Assembly: GCA_009927445.1 (NCBI GenBank)
Contig: RFMZ01000153.1
Coordinates: 1 to 37,015, forward strand
Length of the DNA stretch: 37,015 nt
Direction of reading: 5' to 3'
DNA from: Betaproteobacteria bacterium
GTDB taxonomy: Bacteria; Pseudomonadota; Gammaproteobacteria; Burkholderiales; Burkholderiaceae
Shown here: piece after piece, positions 16,607 through 25,116 of the stretch
Position numbering within the stretch: the stretch's first letter is position 1
Layout: each line of letters opens with the position of its first letter
The notes under the pieces: model-generated
Databases searched by the model: none
What the model saw: only the letters and a program-made list of their open reading frames with translations
Told to the model about the DNA's origin: nothing
Program-made: the position numbers and the translations under genes

Positions 16607-17626
16607 ATGCAATTTTTAAGGACAATTTACAACGGGCTTTTACAGGTTCGTATTCGTCAGATAAGTATCTGTAAAGTGATCGTTTTAAGCAGCATGATTG
16701 GCATCCCCTATAGTTTTGCGCAAAGCGATTATCCGAATAAGCCCATACGTTTTGTAGTGGCATTTGCACCTGGCGGATCGACCGATATTGCAGCGCGTAT
16801 TTTGGCCCAAAGTTTATCAGGCATTCTGAAGCAAAGTGTTTTTGTTGAAAATAAGCCTGGTGCCGGTGCTAGTATTGGTACGCAGTATGTTGCTGGATCC
16901 CCGCCAGACGGATACACTTTTTTACTCACATCCCCATCCTTTATCGTCAATCCTTTAACGATGGGTGCCATTGCGGGTTATTTACCCGATCGGGATTTTA
17001 TGCCAGTATCGATTCCGGCTACGCAACCGATGGGTGTTGTCGTGAATGAAAAGATAGGGGCAAAAAATTTAGCCGAGTTAAAAGAATTAGCCAGTAAAGA
17101 TAAGATGTCTTTTGCAACTGCTGGTAATGGCACGCCGCCCAATTTAACCTGCGATCATTTATTTTCACAACTTTGGAAGTCAGATGTGACGCATATTCCT
17201 TACAAGGGATCTGGACCGGCCTTAATTGCTGCGGTGGGTGGTGAGACGCCTATTTTTTGTGGTGCTGTTGCGGGGGTTTCGCAATTCATGAAGCAGGGCA
17301 AAGTCAAGGTTGTAGCAGTTTCAAGTGACAAGCGCTTAGTATCGATGCCGGATGCCCCTACTTTTTCTGAGCAGGGATATCCGCAAATTAAGGATGATTT
17401 ATGGGTAGGCGTATTTGCCCCGATTAAAACTCCGACGGATATTGTGATGAAAATGAATCAGGCGATTAGTCAAGCGATTCAGACAAAAGATGTGCAAGAC
17501 AAGTTGGATCAGAATGATTTTATTACCGTAGGCGGAACAGTTTTGCAAACAGGCGAGCGGATCCAAGCAGATATTGCACGGTGGACAAAGACTGTTAAGG
17601 AAAGTAAGTCGCGCACTAGTAAATAA
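16607..17626 (+). CDS. Bug/TctC-family periplasmic solute-binding receptor
   Basis: A 339-residue Bug receptor with a long, basic N-terminus and a signal peptide ending near YSFAQSDYPNKP. The pocket blocks are PIRFVVAFAPGGSTDIAAR, ENKPGAGASIG, PPDGYTFLLTSP, VTHIPYKGSGPALIAAVGG and KVVAVSSDKRLVSMPDAPTFSEQG. It has two cysteines that could form a disulfide (in NLTCDHLF and PIFCGAV), uncommon in this family. An AAAGGAGAT ribosome binding site precedes the start. It is the last gene of the plus-strand operon and converges on another Bug gene across a hairpin. Confidence 0.92.
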   Translation: MQFLRTIYNGLLQVRIRQISICKVIVLSSMIGIPYSFAQSDYPNKPIRFVVAFAPGGSTDIAARILAQSLSGILKQSVFVENKPGAGASIGTQYVAGSPPDGYTFLLTSPSFIVNPLTMGAIAGYLPDRDFMPVSIPATQPMGVVVNEKIGAKNLAELKELASKDKMSFATAGNGTPPNLTCDHLFSQLWKSDVTHIPYKGSGPALIAAVGGETPIFCGAVAGVSQFMKQGKVKVVAVSSDKRLVSMPDAPTFSEQGYPQIKDDLWVGVFAPIKTPTDIVMKMNQAISQAIQTKDVQDKLDQNDFITVGGTVLQTGERIQADIARWTKTVKESKSRTSK

Positions 17627-17629
17627 ACC

Positions 17630-17650
17630 ACCTGAGTGATTCACCCAGGT
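17630..17650. terminator. Hairpin between two convergent Bug genes
   Basis: ACCTG-A-GTG and CAC-C-CAGGT form an eight-pair stem with one mismatch and a three-base loop (ATT). It fills most of the 30-base gap between the convergent stop codons. There is no strong T run on either side, so it is a plausible but not classical bidirectional terminator. Confidence 0.5.
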
Positions 17651-17656
17651 AGAAGA

Positions 17657-18637
17657 TCAATCAAGAGTAATTTTTGCAGCCTTAATAGCGATGGCTGTTT
17701 CGGCAATTTCTTTATTGAGCATAGCGGTCATTCTAGTTGGGGGGAGATACCTTAATTCGATACCAGCTAGATCGGCGCGTTTTTTGGTTTCAGCTAGGCT
17801 TAACGCTTTTTCGACTGCACTAGATAGGGTGGTGATAACTGCGCTCGGAGTGTCGGACGCCAGATACAGTGCCACCCACGATTCAAGTTCAAAGTTACTC
17901 ACGCCAGCTTCCGCAACAGTAGGTACGTCTGGCATCATGGGATGGCGTTTTTTACTAGTAACTGCAAGGGCTTTTAATTTACCAGTCTGGACATGTCCCA
18001 TGACTGAGGGTGGCGTCGTAATAAATAATTGCACTTGGCCGGCTAGCACATCAGCAATCGCTGCTCCAGAACCTTTATATGGCACATGTACTACTTCAAT
18101 TCCAAATTTTTGTTTAAAAATCTCAGTCCCGATATGTGACACGGAGCCGTTACCTTGCGAAGCATAATTGAGTTTAGTCGGATTTGCTTTGGCATAGGCA
18201 ATGAATTCTTTTAAATTATTGACCGGCAAAGAGGGGTGCACAGCGATGACGTTCGTAGCAACCGTGACAAGGCCGATGGGCGTTAATTGTTTGGTATCCC
18301 AGGGGAGTTTATCCATCAGGATAGGATTAGAAACATGGTAGCCAGAATAAGATACTAAAACTGCATAGCCGTCTTTGTTACTTCTAGCAACTTGTTGGTA
18401 GGCGATATTACCACTTGCCCCAGGTTTGTTTTCGATAATGATTGGTTGTGGCAAGATTGTACTTAAGGCGTCTCCAACTATTCTTGCAGAGGCATCCACT
18501 AATCCACCCGGGGGAACTGGCACGACAAATGAAATGGGTTTAGATGGATAATTATCGGCGAGTACAAGGCTTACACAGAGGAGGTTACCAACTAGCCAAA
18601 GACAACAGTTAGTGATGTTGCATGGAGAATTTTTCAC
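17657..18637 (-). CDS. Bug/TctC-family periplasmic solute-binding receptor
   Basis: A 326-residue Bug receptor starting at GTG, with a signal peptide of about 28 residues ending near SLVLADNYPSKP. Conserved blocks are PISFVVPVPPGGLVDASAR, ENKPGASGNIAYQ, NKDGYAVLVSYSG, VVHVPYKGSGAAIADVLAG and GKLKALAVTSKKRHPMMPDVPTVAEAG. The N-terminal region contains several cysteines in the signal sequence, but no clear lipobox. It lies 79 bases downstream of the CysB-like regulator on the same strand and could be co-transcribed with it or have its own promoter in that gap. Confidence 0.92.
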   Translation of the reverse strand: MKNSPCNITNCCLWLVGNLLCVSLVLADNYPSKPISFVVPVPPGGLVDASARIVGDALSTILPQPIIIENKPGASGNIAYQQVARSNKDGYAVLVSYSGYHVSNPILMDKLPWDTKQLTPIGLVTVATNVIAVHPSLPVNNLKEFIAYAKANPTKLNYASQGNGSVSHIGTEIFKQKFGIEVVHVPYKGSGAAIADVLAGQVQLFITTPPSVMGHVQTGKLKALAVTSKKRHPMMPDVPTVAEAGVSNFELESWVALYLASDTPSAVITTLSSAVEKALSLAETKKRADLAGIELRYLPPTRMTAMLNKEIAETAIAIKAAKITLD

Positions 18638-18716
18638 GATTTTGCTTTCTGAAAGATACGCTAAAGAACAGGTTAGTTTGACTATTTAATCATAAATTGC
18701 TGAGGGCGTTTTTTTA

Positions 18717-19673
18717 CTAGATTGTATATATAGACTTTTTATCGAACTCTGCCGGATCCAGAATTGCCTGATCAATCAGTTTTTTAGTTAAGCTAGGAGC
18801 AAATAACTCAATAAAAGTATACGTATAGGCCCGTAAGTAAGCATCTTTTTTTAAAGCAATACGCGTCGTGTTGGTGCCAAATAAATGACCTGCTGGGAGC
18901 ATTGCGAGGGCTTGATCACGATTGGCATCATACGCTCCTCCTGCCACAATCCCCACACCGAGACCAGTTTCAACATAGGTTTTAATGACATCAGCATCGA
19001 TGGCTTCTAAGACGACATCGGGCGTCAGGCCTTTTTTAGTAAATGCTGCATTAATCTTGCTTCGACCGGCAAAGGCAATGTCATAAGTAATAATGGGATA
19101 TTGTGCTAGGTCTTCGATCGCGAGGGGTTTTTTAATGAGTAGAGGATGACCATGCGGTACAACGACTATATGTTGCCACTGATAGCCGGGCAGGGCTATC
19201 AGCCCTGGAAAATTCGCTAAACCCTCCGTTGCAATAGCAATATCCGCATGGCCATTGACAACTAAATGAGCCAAATGCTCTGGGCTGCCCTGTTGCAGGC
19301 TTACCCGCACCTTGGGAAACCGTTTTGTAAATTCAGCAATAATTGCTGGCAGGGCGTAACGCGCTTGCGTGTGGGTGGTAGCAATGACAAAATTACCTTG
19401 ATCAGAGGCGACGTATTCAGCTCCAATTTTTTTTAATTTTTCCACTTCACTCAAAATTCGTTCGATTGAGCGAACAATGTGTTTACCTGGTTCGGTCAAG
19501 TCACGGATTCTTTTGCCATGGCGCCGAAAGATTTCTGTGCCGAGTTCATCCTCTAGTTCGATGATCGCTTTTGAGACACCGGGTTGTGAGGTAAAAAGAG
19601 CTTTGGCAACATGTGTGAGATTGAAATTTTGCCGAACCGCCTCTTGAACAAAGCGAAACTGATGGATATTCAT
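18717..19673 (-). CDS. LysR-type regulator of the CysB/Cbl group
   Basis: A 318-residue LysR-type regulator. The N-terminal helix-turn-helix is seen in NLTHVAKALFTSQPGVSKAIIELEDELG in shorter pieces, such as ALFTSQPGVSKAI and EDELGTEIFRRHGKRI. The effector domain carries the hallmark TTHTQARYALP with QGSPEHL and the late FGTNTTRIALKKDAYLRAYTY, all close to CysB. CysB proteins respond to sulfur metabolites such as O- or N-acetylserine and sulfate, but no sulfur assimilation genes are present here. The neighbourhood of Bug receptors suggests either a global CysB whose targets lie elsewhere or a paralogue with a local role. An AGGG element precedes the start codon. Confidence 0.9.
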   Translation of the reverse strand: MNIHQFRFVQEAVRQNFNLTHVAKALFTSQPGVSKAIIELEDELGTEIFRRHGKRIRDLTEPGKHIVRSIERILSEVEKLKKIGAEYVASDQGNFVIATTHTQARYALPAIIAEFTKRFPKVRVSLQQGSPEHLAHLVVNGHADIAIATEGLANFPGLIALPGYQWQHIVVVPHGHPLLIKKPLAIEDLAQYPIITYDIAFAGRSKINAAFTKKGLTPDVVLEAIDADVIKTYVETGLGVGIVAGGAYDANRDQALAMLPAGHLFGTNTTRIALKKDAYLRAYTYTFIELFAPSLTKKLIDQAILDPAEFDKKSIYTI

Positions 19674-19690
19674 GGACTTAACCCTATTTT

Positions 19691-19706
19691 CTATATATCA
19701 ATATAG
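19691..19706 (-). promoter_or_regulatory. AT-rich palindrome upstream of the CysB-like gene
   Basis: CTATAT-N4-ATATAG lies 18-33 bases in front of the start codon, and ATATAGATATAT continues to the right. LysR-type proteins often bind AT-rich interrupted palindromes in their own promoters, so this may be an autoregulatory site. The remaining 160 bases up to the lptG stop hold a 10-base palindrome GCAGATCTGC (19830-19839) but no gene or strong terminator. Confidence 0.35.
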
Positions 19707-19869
19707 ATATATTAAAGCTATTTTTTATTATCTGCCGATATAAGTTTATTGAGATTGACGCCAGTGGTTCGCATTAAGCCTATAAGTTCCCTATCTAAGC
19801 GCTACTTTACAAGGCCACAGATTTCAAGAGCAGATCTGCCTAGAAGTGGCGGATGGGGACAATAACAAT

Positions 19870-21027
19870 TTATCGGCGTGATACCCAAAATAAGGCAATC
19901 AAGCCCAGCGTTAAATAAATCAGAGGAGGGATTGTGGCAGTTAGTGGTGGAGCCCATGCCCCTAATAAGCCTAGGTGCGAAAAGAGGGTGTTAAATAATT
20001 GGAAGCTCATACCCAACATGATGCCACCAAAGACTTTGATACTAATTCCGCCCGATCTTGCATGGATGTATCCAAATGGGAGTGCTAGGCAAAGCATGAC
20101 TAGGATAGTGAAGGGATAAATAATTTTTTTCCAAAAAGTAATTTCATAATTTTGGCTTTCTTGCTTGTTTTCTTTGAGGTGCGTAATAAATCGATTCAGG
20201 CTCATGATGGACATTCTCTCCGGATTAATCAATAGAATCGAGAGGATCTCCGGAGTCACTTCAGAATGCAGGCGCTGGAGTGGCAGTTTGATAGTTGTCG
20301 CATTATATTTCACATCGAGCGGGTGATTGGCCCCTACTTCTTTAACTCGAGTTTCAAGTACGTCTTGTAGGTTCCAAAACCCTTTTTCATCATAATTACC
20401 TTTTTTAGCTTCACGAATCACGATCAGGCGACGATACTCATCAAATTCGTACATTCGTAAGCCGGTGATTTCACCTCGATCTTGAACTTTACCAACATTC
20501 ACAAAGCGTACTCCTGGTTTTCTAGGTCCATCTCCATCGGGATCTTGGAGTCGGTCTTTGACCCAAGTTCCTGTTTTAAATCCAGAAGTCAGAACTGTAT
20601 CCATTGCCTTGGCACGGACCTCCTCAGCTTTGGTGTTGCAATATGGCGCGATCCACTCACTTAGGGCGAGAGTGGCAATAATGATTGGTACCCCTATCTT
20701 ACTTAGAGTCCAAAGGCCAGAAGACATATTTAGCCCAGCCATTCTTAAAATAGTAAATTCAGATTGGCTTGCTAATTGCGCGAAGACATAAATGGAGCCG
20801 ATTAGTCCCGCAATAGGAATAATTTCAACTAATCGCCCAGGCGCTTTTAAGAGAATATGAAAAAATGCTAAAGCGCTACTGTAGCTTCCCTTTACAGAAT
20901 TGACCTCGTTTAAATAGTCAAAAAAGATAAATAATGAAATCAGAGCAAATAAAATAAAGAAAAATATTTGATAAACCTGTTTGGCAATATACCTTTCATA
21001 GATTTTGGGAAAAAGAAGCCACATCAT
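19870..21027 (-). CDS. lptG: LPS export ABC transporter permease LptG
   Basis: LptG is one of two permease subunits of the LptB2FG complex, which extracts lipopolysaccharide from the inner membrane. The product of about 385 residues has three N-terminal membrane segments (starting YIAKQVYQIFFFILFALISL), a coupling-helix region with SEFTILRMAGLN, a periplasmic beta-jellyroll region and three C-terminal membrane segments ending LALFWVSRR-like. The frame extends to 21063, but two adjacent ATG codons at 21027 and 21024 follow AGAGGA and overlap the lptF stop, so translation starts at one of these. It is translationally coupled to lptF. Confidence 0.95.
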   Translation of the reverse strand: MMWLLFPKIYERYIAKQVYQIFFFILFALISLFIFFDYLNEVNSVKGSYSSALAFFHILLKAPGRLVEIIPIAGLIGSIYVFAQLASQSEFTILRMAGLNMSSGLWTLSKIGVPIIIATLALSEWIAPYCNTKAEEVRAKAMDTVLTSGFKTGTWVKDRLQDPDGDGPRKPGVRFVNVGKVQDRGEITGLRMYEFDEYRRLIVIREAKKGNYDEKGFWNLQDVLETRVKEVGANHPLDVKYNATTIKLPLQRLHSEVTPEILSILLINPERMSIMSLNRFITHLKENKQESQNYEITFWKKIIYPFTILVMLCLALPFGYIHARSGGISIKVFGGIMLGMSFQLFNTLFSHLGLLGAWAPPLTATIPPLIYLTLGLIALFWVSRR

Positions 21028-22127
21028 GATCCTCTTGAGCCTCCTGGAATAAATCGTTGCCACCAGGGAATGGATGGATTCATTCTATACATCAAAAGGA
21101 GCAGAGCAAGAATCATTGCTAAGACATGGATAGGCCAAAAAGTTGTCAAAAAACTTCTTTTAGATTCAGATACAAGGCTTTGTGTAATATTCAAAAGATT
21201 GCTATAAATGAGATAGAAGAACACTGCGTAAAGCATCGCAATATAACTACCTTTGCGCGGGTTAACATAGGCTAGTGGGACTGCTAACATGATCAGACCA
21301 AAGGCCATGAGGGGTAAGCCAATCCGCCACAACAGTTCCCCTTGCGCAAGGGGAATCGGGTAATTGATTAAATCGATCGTAGGTGTTTCCTTGGCGCTTG
21401 GCTTAATTAAAGGCGAAGGTTTTTTATCTATTTCCACAATGTATTCATCGAACTCTAGGATTTTAAAATCACCCTGGCTTGGTTGTCCCTCATAACGGTT
21501 GCCATATTGAATTTTGATTTGCTTGGAACCGTCTAATTGATTGTTAATAAATCCAGACTCAGCCATGGCAACAGTAATTCGATTATTTTTATAGTCAGTT
21601 ACAAAGACGTTTTTGATCTTATTTGAGATGTTGTCGACATTCTCAATAAAAAAAACCCGGTTGGAGTTTGCTGACTCAAAGAATTTTCCTGCAACAATCA
21701 TGGATACTTCATCACGCCCTTTGAATTTTTGACTGAGTTCATTTGTTTTCGAATTACTCCACGGCCAAGCAAAGAGAGCCATGCAAGTTATTACAATTAA
21801 CCACGGCATGGCAAATCCCAAGACAGGTTTATAGAGCATTTTTAGATTCAGTCCACTGGCATACCAGACAACCATTTCTGAATCCCGATGCCACCGGATT
21901 AGAACGATCAAGATGGCAATAAATATTGAGACAGACAGAATCACTGCGATATAGCCGATGACGGCAAGCATAATAAGTACAATCACATCCTGCGGATTGA
22001 CTGCTCCGTTGGCAGCAAAACCTAGGATACGAATCACCAAAGTGGTTATCATAATCGTGATTAAGACCAAAAAGACGGCGCCAGTTGTATAAGCTAACTC
22101 ACGTCTTAGTGCTTGTTCATAAATCAT
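21024..22127 (-). CDS. lptF: LPS export ABC transporter permease LptF
   Basis: LptF is the partner permease of LptG. The 367-residue product starts MIYEQALRRELAYTTG, has three membrane segments before residue 130 with the coupling motif DSEMVVWYASGLN, a periplasmic domain (SMIVAGKFFESANSNRVFFIE and on, read in pieces) and three C-terminal membrane helices including YIAMLYAVFFYLIYSNLL. Gene order lptF-lptG and divergence from pepA are conserved in proteobacteria. Only 52 bases separate it from pepA, so both promoters must overlap there. Confidence 0.95.
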   Translation of the reverse strand: MIYEQALRRELAYTTGAVFLVLITIMITTLVIRILGFAANGAVNPQDVIVLIMLAVIGYIAVILSVSIFIAILIVLIRWHRDSEMVVWYASGLNLKMLYKPVLGFAMPWLIVITCMALFAWPWSNSKTNELSQKFKGRDEVSMIVAGKFFESANSNRVFFIENVDNISNKIKNVFVTDYKNNRITVAMAESGFINNQLDGSKQIKIQYGNRYEGQPSQGDFKILEFDEYIVEIDKKPSPLIKPSAKETPTIDLINYPIPLAQGELLWRIGLPLMAFGLIMLAVPLAYVNPRKGSYIAMLYAVFFYLIYSNLLNITQSLVSESKRSFLTTFWPIHVLAMILALLLLMYRMNPSIPWWQRFIPGGSRGS

Positions 22128-22179
22128 ATTTTTGAAGTTCGATGGATAATAGAGTTTTTAACATATACGGCACCTTTTC

Positions 22180-23778
22180 ATGCAAACCAAATTTATCACG
22201 AAAGTCTTTCCTTCAGGCCAAAATCGCCTGCAGGTACAACTGCAACAATCTATCGATTGTATCTTGATACCGTGCTATCAATTAGCAGATGCTAGTAAGG
22301 TGATTTTGCCTAAAAGCTTAGCGCAGTTAGATATTATTCTTGATGGTTTAATTCAATCGGCGTGTAATCAAAAAGATTTTTTAGGTAAAGTTGGTGAGGT
22401 CTTATTAATTAATCGCCAAAAATCCTGGTTATCAGCAGGCCTTGCTGCTGAGCGAGTCATGTTGGTTGGTTTGGGTGAGCGCGATATTTCAGCGGGGGCA
22501 CAGCCTACGCAAAAGTATCTTCAAGATTATGTAAAAGCATCTAGAACAGCGATTCGGAGTCTGCTTGGTACCCGCTCAAACGCCGTCTTGTGGTTACTCG
22601 ATCAGGATGAGCTAGGTAAGCCAAGCCCTAGTCATGATGCTCTGATTAGTCAAACTATTCAGCTTATCGAGGAGCAGGCATATCGTTTCGGATTAGCCTG
22701 CCCAAACTTAAAATCGAAACCGAATGACCAGCCCGTCTCTTTGAAGTCAGTCATGTTTGCCACTACAGATAAAAATGATAAAGCCATTAAAGAAGTTGTT
22801 CGGTGCAGTGTCGCCGTGGCCGCGGGCATTACTCTTGCAAAAGATTTGGGTAATCTACCCCCGAATATTTGCACCCCAACTTATTTAGCCAAAACAGCCC
22901 AAGGTTTATCGAAATTAAATATACAAGTAAAGATACTTGAGCGTAAAGATTTAGAACGGCTTGGGATGGGTGCTTTTTTAGCTGTAACGAATGGTTCAGA
23001 TACACCTCCTAAACTCATTGTAATGGAGTATCGCGGTGGCTTAGCTAAAGAAGCACCGATTGCTTTGGTTGGAAAAGGGATTACTTTTGATACAGGTGGA
23101 ATATCGCTTAAACCCGGTGAGGCAATGGATGAAATGAAGTTTGACATGTGTGGCGCCGCTTCGGTTTTAGGGACTATGCACGCAGTAGCTCAAATGAAAT
23201 TGCGAAAGAATGTCATTGGTATTATTCCGGCATGTGAGAACATGCCCTCAGGCAAGGCGGCCCGGCCTGGAGATATTGTTGTGACTATGTCAGGGCAGAC
23301 AGTTGAAATTTTGAACACAGATGCTGAAGGTCGATTAATTTTATGTGATGCTTTGACGTATGTGAAACAATTTAAGCCAGCTACTGTGATCGATATTGCA
23401 ACGCTAACAGGTGCTTGTGTGATTGCTTTGGGTAGTGTGCACTCGGGATTATTTTCCAAAAATGCAGACCTGACAAAGCGCTTAGTAGACGCCGGTAAAA
23501 ATGCTTTAGATACAGTTTGGCCGATGCCTTTAGATGATCAATATCAAGAGCAACTGAAGTCAAATTTTGCAGACTTTGCTAATATTGGTGGTCGACCTGC
23601 TGGTAGTATTACAGCGGCCTGTTTCTTATCGCGTTTTACGCAGGATTATGACTGGGCGCACTTAGATATTGCTGGTACAGCCTGGAAGAGTGGCGTCGCC
23701 AAAGGATCTACCGGCCGGCCAGTGCCATTACTCGCAGAGTTTTTAATGCAAAGTGTTGGACCGAATGCCAAGAGTTGA
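22180..23778 (+). CDS. pepA: Leucyl aminopeptidase PepA (M17 family)
   Basis: PepA is a hexameric cytoplasmic metallo-aminopeptidase that also binds DNA in some bacteria. Metal and active-site residues are visible: K299 and D304 in VGKGITFDTGG, D322 in KFDMCGAA, and the signature NTDAEGRL (D381, E383, catalytic R385). At 532 residues it is about 30 residues longer than E. coli PepA; the extra length lies in the N-terminal domain around residues 130-200. The start MQTKFITKV is preceded by no strong ribosome binding site. The gene is divergent from lptFG and overlaps holC by 14 bases, an order also known in E. coli. Confidence 0.96.
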   Translation: MQTKFITKVFPSGQNRLQVQLQQSIDCILIPCYQLADASKVILPKSLAQLDIILDGLIQSACNQKDFLGKVGEVLLINRQKSWLSAGLAAERVMLVGLGERDISAGAQPTQKYLQDYVKASRTAIRSLLGTRSNAVLWLLDQDELGKPSPSHDALISQTIQLIEEQAYRFGLACPNLKSKPNDQPVSLKSVMFATTDKNDKAIKEVVRCSVAVAAGITLAKDLGNLPPNICTPTYLAKTAQGLSKLNIQVKILERKDLERLGMGAFLAVTNGSDTPPKLIVMEYRGGLAKEAPIALVGKGITFDTGGISLKPGEAMDEMKFDMCGAASVLGTMHAVAQMKLRKNVIGIIPACENMPSGKAARPGDIVVTMSGQTVEILNTDAEGRLILCDALTYVKQFKPATVIDIATLTGACVIALGSVHSGLFSKNADLTKRLVDAGKNALDTVWPMPLDDQYQEQLKSNFADFANIGGRPAGSITAACFLSRFTQDYDWAHLDIAGTAWKSGVAKGSTGRPVPLLAEFLMQSVGPNAKS

Positions 23779-24232
23779 TTTTCATAGTCAGGTTGGCAGT
23801 CGTTTAAATTACTGTTGTCGACTAACTCGAAAAGTTTTATCTTTAAGTCCCTTGGGGCAGGCGCTCAAACAAGTGATTGTGATTATTCCTCAGGTAGAAC
23901 TTGGACAATTAGACAGCTTGCTTTGGTCTTTTAGTAAGGATGACTTTTTACCGCACTGCCAGATCGATGATGAACTTGCCATTGCCAGTCCGATTCTTTT
24001 GACGAGTTCATATAATCAGATGTTGTTTGATCAAGTCCCGCATGCGGATGTGCTAATCCATATGGGTAGCCAGCCGCTTACAGAAATCGTTGAGTTAGCT
24101 AACCGTTTTGAGCGTGTAGTCGAAATCGTTTCGACTAATGAGCTGGACTTAATTGCTGGACGGGAACGTTTTAAACACTATCGCTCATTGGGTCTAGAGT
24201 TAACCAATTATGATCAGAAGGGTGCAGCGTGA
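23765..24232 (+). CDS. holC: DNA polymerase III chi subunit HolC
   Basis: Chi is part of the clamp loader accessory pair chi-psi and binds single-stranded DNA-binding protein. The 155-residue product begins [11 protein letters not shown] and shows the family pattern of a CRLTRKVL helix, a [18 protein letters not shown] segment and [10 protein letters not shown], followed by ADVLIHMG and FERVVEIV. The frame opens upstream at 23753, but the ATG at 23765 fits the family start. The gene overlaps pepA at its 5' end and lgt at its 3' end by four bases (GTGA), so pepA-holC-lgt is an operon. Confidence 0.9.
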   Translation: MPRVDFHSQVGSRLNYCCRLTRKVLSLSPLGQALKQVIVIIPQVELGQLDSLLWSFSKDDFLPHCQIDDELAIASPILLTSSYNQMLFDQVPHADVLIHMGSQPLTEIVELANRFERVVEIVSTNELDLIAGRERFKHYRSLGLELTNYDQKGAA

Positions 24233-25005
24233 TTCATCCCCAGTTTGATCCAGTTGCACTGAGTTTGGGCCCAATTGCGATCCATTGGTATGGCCTTATG
24301 TATTTAATGGCATTTGGTCAGTATCTACTGCTAGGTCGATTACGGGTTAATCAGCCAGCCATGAAGTCACAAGGCATCACCTATTTAGATATTGAGGATC
24401 TGCTGTTTTATGCTGTCTTAGGCGTTATTTTGGGGGGGCGTTTAGGGTATTGTTTATTTTATCTACCTGGATATTTTTTAGCGCATCCTCTCGATATTCT
24501 GAAGGTATGGGAAGGCGGCATGTCTTTTCATGGGGGATTTTTAGGCGTACTGCTGGCTATATTTTGGTATGCCAAAAAGAGTCGGCGGTCTTTCTTTGCA
24601 ATCGCTGATGCGATTGCCCCGCTAGTTCCTTTTGGCTTAGCTTTTGGAAGGATTGGTAATTTTATCAATGGCGAACTATGGGGCCGTCCAACGAATGTCT
24701 CTTGGGGTATGATTTTCCCCCAAGCTGGCGATGTGTTGATGAGGCACCCATCACAGCTTTATCAATTTGCTGGTGAGGGACTTTTATTAGGTCTTGTTTT
24801 ATGGTTCTACGCTAAATCATCTCGAAAACTTGGCCAGGTATCTGGTATGTTTGTACTGGGGTATGGAATTTGTCGATTTTTAGTTGAATTTACCCGTGAG
24901 CCGGACCGTTTTTTAGGGGTCTTATCTTTTGGTTTATCGATGGGGCAGTGGCTATCTTTGCCGATGGTTGTTTATGGGGTATTTCTTTTAACTCGGAATC
25001 GGTAA
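24229..25005 (+). CDS. lgt: Prolipoprotein diacylglyceryl transferase Lgt
   Basis: Lgt transfers diacylglycerol from phosphatidylglycerol to the lipobox cysteine of prelipoproteins in the inner membrane. The 258-residue product has about seven membrane segments, H101 in SFHGGFLG (E. coli H103) and R141 in [15 protein letters not shown] (E. coli R143), both essential residues. Starts with GTG at 24229, overlapping the holC stop. The C-terminal membrane helix [13 protein letters not shown] closes the protein. The gap of 111 bases to the next gene contains a palindrome (see the separate entry). Confidence 0.96.
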   Translation: MIHPQFDPVALSLGPIAIHWYGLMYLMAFGQYLLLGRLRVNQPAMKSQGITYLDIEDLLFYAVLGVILGGRLGYCLFYLPGYFLAHPLDILKVWEGGMSFHGGFLGVLLAIFWYAKKSRRSFFAIADAIAPLVPFGLAFGRIGNFINGELWGRPTNVSWGMIFPQAGDVLMRHPSQLYQFAGEGLLLGLVLWFYAKSSRKLGQVSGMFVLGYGICRFLVEFTREPDRFLGVLSFGLSMGQWLSLPMVVYGVFLLTRNR

Positions 25006-25083
25006 GACTGTAATTTCGGTGTTATATTTTCTAAGAGTAGTCAATCCGATGGCATTTATATCATCGATTGATTCTGAAGCCTT

Positions 25084-25098
25084 TAGAAGAGAATTCTA
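25084..25098. promoter_or_regulatory. TAGAA-N5-TTCTA palindrome before malonyl-CoA decarboxylase
   Basis: TAGAA-GAGAA-TTCTA lies 19-33 bases before the malonyl-CoA decarboxylase start codon. The arms and the spacer length are identical to those of TAGAA-TTAAA-TTCTA at 8804-8818 in the IclR/CoA-transferase gap. It is a candidate binding site for the same regulator. It overlaps no other assigned element; GAAAGGAAA, the ribosome binding site, follows at 25101. Confidence 0.45.
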
Positions 25099-25116
25099 CC
25101 GAAAGGAAATTGCCGT

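Noticed and set aside
17691..18167. 158-codon plus-strand frame opposite a Bug receptor
   Set aside because: The longest antisense frame in the window, but the minus strand encodes an intact receptor with signal peptide and all family blocks, so this is a coding-strand shadow.
19830..19839. GCAGATCTGC perfect palindrome after lptG
   Set aside because: Ten-base self-complementary words are expected by chance in a window of this size, and no link to a promoter is visible.
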